Of a stretch of DNA of 19,400 nt, positions 1-7,749 are shown in pieces. The stretch covers positions 1 through 19,400 of the forward strand of contig JACVTC010000553.1 of assembly GCA_016946835.1 (NCBI GenBank). The letters are read 5' to 3'. The position numbers were made by a program, and so were the translations under genes. Numbering within the stretch: the stretch's first letter is position 1; every line of letters begins with the position of its first letter. Below the pieces are notes generated by a model, which was not told where the DNA came from, made no database searches, and saw only the letters and a list, made by a program, of their open reading frames with translations. Origin of the DNA: Neocallimastix lanati (nom. inval.). Taxonomy: Eukaryota > Neocallimastigomycota > Neocallimastigomycetes > Neocallimastigales > Neocallimastigaceae.

Positions 1-142
1 ATTCATTTTCATTAATTAAAATCTATTTTCTAGAAGTTTTACATTATTAATCTTTACTAACATATTTCTAAATATTTTCTTTAAAATTATTATTAAATTT
101 TAAAACTGTTTTTTTCGTTTAAAAAATAAATAGTGCTAACTT

Positions 143-172
143 CACGAATGAAAAAAATTTTTTTTCTTCGTG
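143..172. repeat. Hairpin with A/T-run stem
   Basis: CACGAA (143-148) pairs with TTCGTG (167-172), and the G plus A-run (150-157) pairs with the T-run plus C (159-166). A single bulged T lies at 149. The stem is about 14 bp with an almost absent loop. The GC-containing ends make it unlikely to be pure composition noise. Function unknown. Confidence 0.5.
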
Positions 173-185
173 CTTTTATTAATTA

Positions 186-313
186 ATGTTTAATTAATTT
201 ATTAATTAACATACAAGTAATTTGAAATATTACATCAGTTAAGTAATTAAATGTTATTTTAAATTTTTAATATTAATAAAGTTTAATTTTATAAAACATA
301 TTTCAAATTACTT
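186..313. repeat. Two adjacent inverted repeats, one with perfect 16-bp arms
   Basis: A short hairpin at about 186-210 (ATGTT..AATTAAT against ATTAATTAACAT, one bulge) is followed by a perfect 16-bp inverted repeat: AAGTAATTTGAAATAT at 215-230 and its complement at 298-313. The 67-bp spacer is A/T only with no further structure that I could recognise. It could be a small foldback element or a transcript hairpin; no coding content is associated. Confidence 0.55.
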
Positions 314-450
314 TCCTTTTTCAAATTGCACTGACCTGTCGTGTTTAATCCTAATTGCTACAATAAAAGCGCTCATTGAAACTATATACGTACCTTGGTG
401 CAATCCGCTCTGGCCGTTGTATTAAAAGGACTACTACTCTTGGTCAAAAC
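243..450 (+). other. GC-richer island with a short open frame, unidentified
   Basis: Bases about 320-450 are much richer in G and C than their surroundings. The plus frame is open from 243 to a TAA at 421-423 (60 codons). Its last 40 residues are chemically varied (…IKALIETIYVPWCNPLWPLY), and the frame stays readable for 16 more codons after that stop. There is no ATG start in frame and I do not recognise a family. TTGCAC (326-331) and GTGCAA (about 399-404) could close a long hairpin. On the minus strand an AAG|GTACGT sequence resembles a 5' splice site. It could be a pseudogene relic, an exon or a non-coding RNA. Confidence 0.3.
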
Positions 451-469
451 AAATCACTCTATTAAGAAA

Positions 470-950
470 ATTTTAAGCCACATTCTTTGTTTATTATTTC
501 TAATACTTCTCTTGGGCAAATTTTATTTCTTCTGATTCTTAGATTATTCCAAGTAATAGCTTTAGGCCAATCTTGATATCATACCTTTTAACCTAACTAC
601 TCAATTTAAATAATTTTAAATATTCAGGGTATTCTCTATATATATAATAAACCACTTTCTTTGGATATTACAAGTAACTTTTAATTAGGTTCATTATTTT
701 CAAGGCTACCACTCTTTGTAACTATTCTAATATACAATCTAGCCACTCATATATAAATTACCTTTGAAGTAAATTAACAGAATAAGCCACTTTCGTTAGG
801 CATTTTATTTTAATAACTATTTCTATTTACTTTGAATTTATCAAGCCATATCAAATTAGCAATTAACTTTTAATCCGATTTTTGCTACCATACTGTATCT
901 AATTTATTCTAACCCTATAGATTAATTATTGCCAGAAATTAAATATTATA
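470..950. repeat. Degenerate dispersed GCCAC/GCTACC motif region
   Basis: No gene seen. A motif like AAGCCACtttctttgg recurs in degraded form near 475, 563, 648, 705, 737, 783, 843 and 884. The two best copies (646-660 and 781-795) are 135 bp apart. Spacing is otherwise irregular, so this is at most an old, decayed tandem or dispersed repeat. Confidence 0.35.
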
Positions 951-988
951 TAAATCAAATTGAAAAATAATTTTAAATTCTTTAATAC

Positions 989-1010
989 AAAAAAAAAAAA
1001 AAAAAAAAAA
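989..1010 (+). repeat. Poly-A tract, 22 A
   Basis: An uninterrupted run of 22 A. No recognisable retrotransposon body lies immediately upstream, so I do not call it a retroposed tail. Confidence 0.9.
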
Positions 1011-1089
1011 TCATCAATTAAACAAATTTAGTAAAAAATAAAAAAACAATTATTTTTAATTTTAAATTAGCTTAGTATATAAAAATAAA

Positions 1090-1375
1090 TTAAAAATTAA
1101 AGGAATGAATGAATATTAATTAAATAAATTCAATAACAAATCTCAGTAAACAAATATATTATTTTTAAATAAATCCTCTAGGATGTATAATTGAATGAAT
1201 ATATAATATCTTAGATAAATTTCATAATGTATTTAATTGAACAAATACACTATTCATTAGATAAATTTAGTAAATAAATTAACTGAACATATAAATCATT
1301 TTAGATAAATTTTAATAATAATATAAGTGAATAAATTTAATAACTTCTAGATAAATCAATATTGGAAATTAAATA
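1090..1375 (+). repeat. Degenerate ~45-bp tandem repeat
   Basis: The phrase TTAGATAAAT(TT) recurs near 1211, 1257, 1301 and 1346, i.e. every 44-46 bp. Between occurrences lie variants of GAATAAAT or GAACATATAAAT. Earlier, weaker copies extend back to about 1090. The sequence is A/T only and no gene is visible in 1011-1440. Confidence 0.45.
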
Positions 1376-1504
1376 TATATGTAAGTAATTAGTTAAATAA
1401 TTCAAAAAAAAAATTATTATAATATTATAATAAAATTTTCAAATAAGGAGAATCAATACCGAAGATCTTTATTTTTATATTTCCTTTATTATTTTTACTT
1501 TTCT

Positions 1505-1623
1505 CGAATTTCACATTGGCCTTAGCTGGTAGGATCAGGCGTAAGTCCTACATTCGGCTCGAGTAAGTTAATAAACTGAAAGAGCAGCAGCGTGAAATAG
1601 AAGAATTATTAAAAATGAAATAA
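1505..1623 (+). pseudogene. Broken 3' end of an unidentified protein gene
   Basis: In one plus frame this GC-richer stretch reads LALAGRIRRKSYIRLE, a TAA at 1564-1566, then VNKLKEQQREIEELLKMK and a final TAA at about 1621-1623. The second part is a regular amphipathic coiled-coil-like helix. Codons such as GGT, CGT, AAG, TCC, TAC and CGG are far richer in G/C than the surroundings. The internal TAA sits where a single C-to-T change of CAA (Gln) would restore continuity, so I read it as a degraded gene end. Upstream of about 1505 the frame becomes a T-rich hydrophobic run, possibly non-coding or intronic. I do not recognise the family. GTAGGA and TCCTAC inside it can also pair, so a structured RNA is an alternative. 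Confidence 0.4.
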
Positions 1624-1950
1624 ATTTTAATATTTTGTGTAATTAATTATTATTAAATATTTTTTTTTAAATTTGAAAATATTTTAATTTAATTAATTAG
1701 TTTAGTTAGCCAAGTTTGGTTTTAAATAGTTAAATATTAATTTAGGAATAATCTTAAATAGTTAATATTAAAAAAAATAGTTTTTCAATATTAAATATAT
1801 AATTAAAATTATTATAAGTATTAAAATAATAAATACGATAAATAGTTTAATAAATTAATTTTAGTTTTAGTTTTAGTAAATTAATAAATAATAAAATTAT
1901 TAATTAAAAATTTTTTGCTTATAAAAAAATAGCTTTATTTATATTATTAA

Positions 1951-2150
1951 ATAACATCATATATTAATAATGTAATAAAAAAAATATAAATACATTTAAT
2001 TTTTCTCAATTAAATCGATGTTATTAACTATTTTGCAGTTAATAACATAGGAGAAATTTATAATTAATAAAAGAATATTTTTAATAAAAGAATTTATTTA
2101 TTTTTATTTGTTTAAATTTTATAGTTTTTTTTATTGTTATAATCTGTTTT
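1951..2150 (+). repeat. LTR-like flank upstream of element 1, related to 7510-7740
   Basis: This segment aligns, with many differences, to 7510-7740. Shared landmarks in order are AAAATATAAATACAT, a GTTATTAACT hairpin, TTTTTAATAAAA and a terminal AATCTGTT. It ends about 375 bp upstream of the element 1 Gag start, where a 5' LTR would lie. I cannot see clean TG...CA ends or a primer-binding site. It could be a degraded LTR or simply another dispersed repeat present twice. Confidence 0.4.
2018..2048. repeat. Perfect 12-bp hairpin
   Basis: ATGTTATTAACT (2018-2029) and AGTTAATAACAT (2037-2048) are perfectly complementary around a 7-nt loop (ATTTTGC). A divergent counterpart with almost the same loop lies at 7582-7614. 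Confidence 0.75.
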
Positions 2151-2177
2151 AATAGACGGATTGATTACATCATTATT

Positions 2178-2241
2178 ACCTCTGGTGAATAATGAATTTC
2201 AGTCACTGAAAGCCGGAGGTAGGTCGTGACGGTAAAGCGAC
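2178..2241. other. Compact three-hairpin cluster in a GC-richer patch
   Basis: ACCTCTGG (2178-2185) pairs with CCGGAGGT (2213-2220), with one T-G wobble. TTTCAGT (2197-2203) pairs with ACTGAAA (2205-2211) inside it. GTCG (2223-2226) pairs with CGAC (2238-2241) just after. The patch lies between the LTR-like flank and Gag, where packaging or primer-binding structures of a retroelement would sit. No tRNA or known RNA family is recognised. The rest of 2242-2526 is an AT-rich leader without a gene. Confidence 0.45.
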
Positions 2242-2526
2242 ATTAAAATATATAGTTTTAATATTAATTTTTGAGGTTTAGTATATACCCTTTGTTAGTA
2301 GCTTTTGTCAGTTATTTTTTAGTTGTAAGGTATACGAGCGAAATTTTGAAATTACCTTAAATAATCCCATCAATATTCAACATAAGTCCATTTAATGAAA
2401 ATTAACGTTATTTCAACAATTATAAAAATAATACTTTTGGAAATTCAACTTTTCCTTTTGACAGTCTAATTAAAATACTTAAAGAAATTAAAAAATTATT
2501 TTACAATAATTAGTTTCAATACAACA

Positions 2527-2870
2527 ATGGAGGAAGATGACTTTTTAAATGCCAGTTCTACCAATGAAGATGGTTTCGCTGGAGATCGTCGCTACTTTAA
2601 AGAATTTTTAAACAAGATGAATCTAATCTTCATGCTTCAGCCTGACAGATTCACCAATGATCCAACGAAAGTTGCATATATTATTCCCAGACCTTATGGT
2701 TCTTCTATGATTTCGGCTGCGACTTTAATCGAAAACAATGACTCATGCCTAAATAATTATCAAGAATTTACCGCCATATTTAATGCAATATTTTGCAACT
2801 TTGATTCAACTTTTATTGCCAATCAGAAACTGAAAACAGTAAAGCAAAAACGAATTGGAGAAATAGCAAA
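2527..2870 (+). pseudogene. Gag (capsid-like) fragment of Ty3/Gypsy element 1
   Basis: The open frame starts at ATG 2527 and runs to 3024. Residues about 1-115 match the usual retrotransposon Gag layout: an acidic N-terminus, then GDRRYFKEFLNKMNLIF, a FTNDPTKVAYII stretch, a G-S-S-M-I-S-A-A segment in place of the usual G-x-A-x-x-W-A, then NYQEFTAIFNAIFCNF and a LKTVKQKRIG helix. In active elements Gag continues to a CCHC knuckle and protease. Here the frame runs directly into RT sequence near residue 118, so several hundred residues were deleted and an artificial Gag-RT fusion remains. The Gag part is about a third to a half of normal length. It would form particle capsids if intact. Confidence 0.7.
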
Positions 2871-3594
2871 TCTACCCTTTAACCGAAAAGGAATCTACTC
2901 ACTCAAGGAATATATAGACGAAATACTATCAAAAAGATTCATTAGAAAAACAAAATTCACGACTTTTTTCTTTGTACTTAATAAGAATGATATATTAAAA
3001 TGGTTGTTGACTACCGACATCTGAACTATATGAAAATTCGTGATTCTTACCCGTTGCCATTAATCATTGACATGATTGAACACCTAGCCAAAGGAAAAGT
3101 CTTCTCAAAATTGATCTTCGATCAGCCTATAATCTTGTTGGAATAAAAGAGAAAGACAAATACAAAACAGCTTTTACAAGTAAATATGGCCGTTATGAAT
3201 ATTTAGTCATGCCTTTCGGCTTAAAGAACGCTTCTGCTGTATTTCAATACTTTATCAACGACATTCTTGAAGGCATTCTCGGAAAATTCGCCTTTTGTTA
3301 CATTTATGATTTTATATTTTTCTCCCCTGACTTAGACACAAATTATGAACATCTTATTGAAATTTTCTCAAGACTTAGAAAAGCCGGTTTGTATGCTAAA
3401 CTTGAGAAATGTAAATTCTGCGCTCCTTATTTGGATTTCCTTGGACACAGAATTTCCTCTGAATGTATCCTTATGGACCCTAAAAAGCTTTCTTCTATTC
3501 TTGAATGGCCTGCCCCGACAGATAAAAACAACTTCAATCTTTCTAAGGGCGTTCTAACTACAATGGACACTTTATTCCTGGATTTGCGGCTCTA
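2871..3594 (+). pseudogene. Reverse transcriptase of Ty3/Gypsy element 1, frameshifted
   Basis: RT copies element RNA into cDNA. The N-terminal part (YSLKEYIDEILSKRFIR) is in the Gag frame to about 2999. VVDYRHLNYMKIRDSYPLP follows in the next frame (3000-3109), and IDLRSAYN to the palm and connection (LGHRISSECI) follow in a third frame (3110-3593). That gives two frameshifts inside the domain. The first catalytic Asp (IDLRSAYN) is present, and MPFGLKNASAVFQ at 3209 is a textbook Gypsy motif. The active-site Y-x-D-D-I-L is CYIYDFIF (about 3298-3320): its first Asp is replaced by Tyr, which should abolish polymerase activity. A third frameshift near 3545 leads into the C-terminal part. Confidence 0.9.
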
Positions 3595-4125
3595 ACACAT
3601 CCTTTTCATTCATTTTTGAAGAAAAATAAGAAATTCTTTTAGACATCCGAAACTCAAAAGGTATTTGACGAATTAAAATCCAAATTCTCTTCTGCTCCAG
3701 TACTTGCATACCCTAACCAAGATCTCCCTTTCCTTCTCGAATCAGATGTTAGTAATTTCACTATTGTCGCATCCTCTTCCAAACTTCTCAAAAAGACAAT
3801 AAAATTCATTCTATTACATTCGCCTCAAAATCCCTTACTGCTGCTGAGAAAAACTACCCAGTTTATGATAAAGAACTTTTAGCAATTGTTGAAGCCTTAG
3901 AACAATGAAGACACTTTTTGAAAGGAACTTCAGTACCTTTCACCATTTTCTCTGACCATTGTAATCTTATATACCAAAAGAAACCTAAGAAAATGTCTCA
4001 AAGGCTAGTTCGGTGGGCTATTTTCTTATCAGAATTTCACTTCAAAATCTCCTATCATGCAGGATCTATTAATGGTAAACCTGATGCTCTTTCTCGAAGA
4101 ACTGATTGTGCATCAAATAAAGAAA
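3550..4125 (+). pseudogene. RT connection and RNase H of Ty3/Gypsy element 1
   Basis: Frame 3550-3794 holds the RT tail (HFIPGFAALTHPF), an in-frame TAG at 3640 where the family has Trp, and the RNase H start (SAPVLAYPNQDLPFLLESD). A frameshift near 3795 leads to SKSLTAAEKNYPVYDKELL. A TGA follows at 3906-3908 in the EALEQ-x-RHFLKG motif, where the family has Trp. The frame then continues through FTIFSDHCNL to YHAGSINGKPDALSRR. The four acidic residues expected for RNase H (ESD, AAEKN, FSDH, GKPDALS) are all still encoded, so damage here is stops and shifts rather than active-site loss. RNase H would remove the RNA strand during cDNA synthesis. Confidence 0.88.
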
Positions 4126-4205
4126 AACTCTTCTATGATATTCCTTTTAACGTACTTAAACCTGATAATTTTTGTGTTGCCGCTTCTATTGCCTCTTTTA
4201 AATGA

Positions 4206-4576
4206 TCAAATACTCCATGAATACAAGAAAGACAAATATTATAAAGAAATCTGAAAAAAAAAAACTCAATTCTAAACAAAACTTTCCAAAATCTAATAAA
4301 TTTTCTTTAAGCAATAACTTCTTACACTTCAATGGAAAGATCTATGTTCCCTTTAAATGTCGTTCTTCAGTATTGAATATTTGTCATAACTCCCAGTCTA
4401 CTGGTTATTTTGGTTTCAAGAAAACTTTCTCTTTAATTAATAACGATTTTTGGTGGTCATCTATGTAAAAAGACAAAGATAAAAAAGAATAAATTAAATA
4501 TTATGAAATTTGTTGTCGCTCAAAGGATTCAAGACACAAACCTTATGGATTTTTGAAACCTCTCGAAATTCCACGA
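4206..4576 (+). pseudogene. Integrase zinc-binding domain of element 1, left part
   Basis: The frame beginning near 4206 encodes NNFLHFNGKIYVPFKCR, then the H-H part of the integrase HHCC finger in NICHNSQSTGYFGFKKT, then NDFWWSSM. After TAA codons at 4466 and 4490 the same frame gives YYEICCRSKDSRHKPYG and LKPLEIPRL, ending at a TAA near 4578. The second His of the finger is Tyr (GY instead of GH), and the two Cys are adjacent rather than spaced C-x-x-C, so zinc binding is probably lost. The domain is cut off exactly where the catalytic core should begin; that core is found at 7750. Confidence 0.85.
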
Positions 4577-4597
4577 CTGTAAAGATATGATCAATAT
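4577..4597. repeat. Near-perfect palindrome at the left edge of the insertion
   Basis: AAAGATAT and ATATCTTT flank GATCA, giving a 21-bp near-palindrome directly at the point where the integrase reading frame stops. It could be part of the inserted element's terminus. Confidence 0.5.
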
Positions 4598-4701
4598 CTT
4601 TAATACATTAATTAATTTATTTTGTGCATTAAAATATTTAATATAATTCACGTTTACAAAGTAATACAAATACATTAAATTATGTAAAAATAGAATGTGA
4701 A

Positions 4702-4751
4702 GCATTTCGACATAATTTATGTATAATCATCATAAATTTTTGTACAATGTG
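4702..4751 (+). repeat. Left inverted repeat of the MULE-like element
   Basis: GCATTTCGACATAATTTAT (4702-4720) matches the reverse complement of 7101-7119 at 18 of 19 positions. TACAATGTG near 4743-4751 has its counterpart around 7063-7071. The intervening sequence aligns with small gaps. Arms of about 50 bp lie roughly 2.3 kb apart on either side of the transposase. A hairpin (ATACGC 4765-4770 with GCGTAT 4782-4787) follows just inside. Confidence 0.55.
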
Positions 4752-4789
4752 TATAATATATGTAATACGCCACTATTTTCAGCGTATAT

Positions 4790-5220
4790 TTTTATTTATT
4801 GTATTTTAGCATTAAAAAAATAAAATAAAAACAAAAAAAAAATAAATAAGTTTTCTGTTGAGAATTTTATTTTATTTTTTTTTTTTTAATTTTATTTTAT
4901 TATTATATTTTATTATTAAATATTTTAATAATAAAACCTTTCCATTTTATTTTATTCAAATAAAATAAATAAAATTATATATTTTATTATTAAATTAATT
5001 AAATAATAGAATAAAATTTATTGTAATATTAAATATTTATTATTAATAAAATTTAAATATTGATATTGATATAAATATAATTTAAACTATATATATTCTA
5101 GTTAATTATTATTCATAAATTTAGAGTGTGTTTAATTCTATTAAACATTTATACCATAAATCAATGATATCATTTTTATCACATTATTTATCAATTAATT
5201 CGAATTCCTTTTTTTTTTTT
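4790..5220. other. Low-complexity A/T DNA with small palindromes
   Basis: Poly-A/poly-T rich sequence without a gene. The only structure I note is the 12-bp palindrome AATGATATCATT at 5163-5174 and, just beyond, a perfect hairpin ATGAAATC-att-GATTTCAT at 5232-5250. Both lie downstream of the transposase 3' end and could act in transcript ending, but this is not demonstrable. Confidence 0.4.
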
Positions 5221-5259
5221 TGTATTTTTTAATGAAATCATTGATTTCATCAGTTTTTG

Positions 5260-6535
5260 TTAATATTTTTTTTTTTTTTTTTTCCAAACTCCTTCAATTT
5301 TCCTTTTGTAATTATTGTAAGATAAAGATTCTTCTCTTTTTAAATGATAAATCAATTTATATAAAGAAGGTTTTTTGTAAAACAATTTTTTTAAGTAATT
5401 GTTAAAAGATTCTGAAGCATTATTTGTTATTTGGTTTATATCGTTATAATAATTCCAATATTGAATATCATATTTATATAAATAAGTCTTATTAAAATAT
5501 TCCAAAAAAATTAAAAAATTGAAATAATTATATATTTGACATATAATTTTAATATAATTATAAATATCAAATATATATTCAGGATTTATAAAAGGAAAAT
5601 TTGTAATAGCTTTATATAACAAATAAATTTTATGATTATTTTCAACTTCATTATAACATAATTTATTTTTTTGAACTTCTAACGATCTTTTATAAAGCCA
5701 TACACAATATTTAATAGTAATATTATGAAATATTTTAATGAAAGCATTGGATATACTTTTTTCAAAATCACAACGCAAAATTTTTGGTGTAACTATAATA
5801 TTATTATTATATTTACTTTCATTCTTTTTTAATTTTTCAAATAACAATTCATAGGTTGCTTGTTCTTTATTATTTAATATAGATAGTGATGTAGTATAAA
5901 AACTATTTATTTCTGGAGCAAATACTCTTGATATAAACACTTGATAACCAAATATTGGTGTAATATAAAATGTACCATCAGCAAACATATTTTCCTTGTA
6001 TTTTATAAACAATTCCGTTTGGAATGGGGAATAATGATTGAAAAATTATAATATTAGAATTTTTGCGTGTCATAAAATTTTCATCTCTTTCGTTTATATA
6101 ATATTCAGATTTATCTGGAATTTCATTAAATTTTGATATATCAGTAGGTAGTTGTTTTTTAATATACCTTGATATTTGGGATTTGATTAAATTATATTCA
6201 GGGCATATCAATCCAATTTCTTCAGATATTTCATTATATATATGTTTTGGATTTATATCAAATGGGATTGAGGTTTTTCTAATTTCATTTTTCATTTTAT
6301 GTTTTACTATTGATACAGATGCATCATATTCTTTTCCTGGATGAGTATGTTTGTTTTCATATTTTATTACTTTATTATTATCATTTAGAATAATGTAAGA
6401 TTTACATTTTTTAACTGTTTTATATTTAGTACATTTGAATATTTTTGTATTATTCGTTATATACCATAAATTAAATTTATATTTTCTATTTAAAATGATT
6501 TGGTTTTTTTCTTTATTAGTTTCACTTATTTCCAA
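5260..6535 (-). pseudogene. FLYWCH/MULE-type transposase, +1 frameshifted
   Basis: A cut-and-paste DNA transposase of the Mutator-like superfamily, nuclear. The N-terminal frame (6535 to 5978, 185 residues) has a FLYWCH-like finger: W24, C35, C44, H63 and H65 in the KKCKSY...NKHTHPG context. The second frame (6012 to 5260) starts inside the first without its own ATG and carries the DDE core: Asp in MFADGTF (residue 12), Asp in LRCDFEKS (82) and Glu in TNNASESFNNYLKK (201). The two frames join by a +1 shift near 6020, around TTCCCCATTCC on the minus strand. That is most simply a one-base insertion in the C run. The usual C-x-x-H after the second Asp is reduced to C. The C-terminus runs into a poly-lysine stretch encoded by a T homopolymer, so it is probably truncated. 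All three catalytic acids survive, so inactivation may be recent. Confidence 0.82.
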
Positions 6536-6540
6536 TTGAT

Positions 6541-6965
6541 CATCGATTTATTATAAATATTTAAAATTAAAAGTTTTATTTTTTATTTTTTAATTTTTTT
6601 TGTTTAAATCTGCTTTTTTTTATCTTATATTTTATTTTATTCTTTTTTTTTTATTTTATATTTTACTTTATTATTTATTTTTTTTTTATCTTATATTTTA
6701 TTTTATACTTTTTTTTTTTATTTTATATTTTACTTTTTTTTTTTTTTTTTATATTTTATAATTTACTTTATTATTTATTATTTTTATTTTTTATTTTACT
6801 TTATTCTTTTTTTTATATTTTATATTTTACTTTATTATTTATTTTATTTTATATTTTTTATTTTACTTTATTATTTATTTTTTTATTTTTTATTTATTTT
6901 TATTTTTTTTTATTTATTTTTATTTATTTTTTATTTTATTACTTTATTATATATATATATTTTTT
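6541..6965. repeat. Strand-asymmetric TTTTA-type low-complexity tract
   Basis: About 420 bp consisting almost only of T with A and a few C on the plus strand, e.g. repeated TTATATTTTACTTTATTATTTA. On the minus strand it is an A-rich leader directly upstream of the transposase ATG at 6535. No gene. Confidence 0.8.
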
Positions 6966-7062
6966 TTTACTGTAAATGTTATTAAAATTAAAAAAAAAAA
7001 AAATAAATATATAAAAATAAAAATAAATTTAACCCTATTCCAGTTCATTTATTTTTACAAGC

Positions 7063-7119
7063 CACATTGTAATACATGAATAAATGATCAAACATAAATT
7101 ATAAATTATGTTGAAATGC
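7063..7119 (-). repeat. Right inverted repeat of the MULE-like element
   Basis: Reverse complement of the left repeat at 4702-4751 (see there). The best block is 7101-7119, with CACATTGTAATACA at 7063 as the second shared block. Similarity outward of 7119 is weak, so the true terminus is not resolved. Confidence 0.55.
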
Positions 7120-7376
7120 AATACTCCCGTAAAAATATACTAATTTATGTAATGAATTGATTTATATAAATTAATAGTAAATCTATATTTTTTTATACGA
7201 TCTACAAATTTAGAAATATAAGAAGAATTTCTAAATAACTTAAAATTTACTAATAAAATATTTTAATAATAGTTTAGTTTAATATAAGTTAATAAAATAA
7301 TCATAAAATTAAATAGTGAATATATAATTAATAGTATTAATAATAAAAGAATAATAAATAAATAATAAATAAGCAC

Positions 7377-7408
7377 TTATTCAATTTGAGTCGAAACAAA
7401 TTGAATAA
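7377..7408. repeat. Perfect 12-bp hairpin, loop AGTCGAAA
   Basis: TTATTCAATTTG (7377-7388) and CAAATTGAATAA (7397-7408) pair perfectly around AGTCGAAA. The palindrome AAAAAGCTTTTT follows directly. Between 7130 and 7510 no gene is visible. Confidence 0.7.
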
Positions 7409-7509
7409 AAAGCTTTTTGAATTGGTTTTTGTTTATTTTATAACTTTATTTAATTTTAAATCAGTTTTTTTTTTTTTTTTTTTTTTTATATCGAATATAT
7501 GTTTAAATA

Positions 7510-7740
7510 AATAGAAACAGTATATTATAATATAATTAAGAAAATATAAATACATGTAAAATTTTTTATTTATTAAATGTAGTTGTTATTAACTATTTTA
7601 CAATTAATAACGACGAAAATAAATTTTTAATGAAAAGAGAGTTTAATAAAAGAAATTTTTAATAAAACAAATTATAATAGTATATCAATATTAGTGTTTA
7701 TTTTCTTTTAATGTAATTGTAATTGTAATCTGTTCCACAA
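7510..7740 (+). repeat. LTR-like repeat related to 1951-2150
   Basis: Divergent copy of the segment upstream of Gag. Its hairpin has arms 7582-7592 and 7604-7614 (11 bp with one G-T pair) and the same ATTTT-type loop as the hairpin at 2018. It ends at AATCTGTT, just before integrase sequence resumes. Because it lies at the right edge of the interrupting block, it is more likely the end of an inserted element than element 1's own LTR. Confidence 0.4.
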
Positions 7741-7749
7741 TAAAAGTTT

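Noticed and set aside
1505-1580. tRNA gene
   Set aside because: TTAGCTGGTAGGA resembles a D-arm, but no acceptor stem, anticodon arm or GGTTCGA-type T-arm can be arranged.
3345-3557. Small open frame overlapping the RT
   Set aside because: It lies in a different frame inside the clear RT coding sequence and has no family features.
3906-3908. TGA read as tryptophan (alternative genetic code)
   Set aside because: A family Trp is TGA here, but TAG occurs at another Trp position (3640) and TGG is used normally at many Trp positions in the same element (e.g. RWA, FWW), so plain decay explains it.
4057-4254. Small open frame overlapping the RNase H end
   Set aside because: Out-of-frame shadow of the RNase H segment ending in KPDALSRR.
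5220-5405. Plus-strand open frame opposite the transposase C-terminus
   Set aside because: Low-complexity Phe/Leu/Lys translation from the strand opposite the MULE; no domain.
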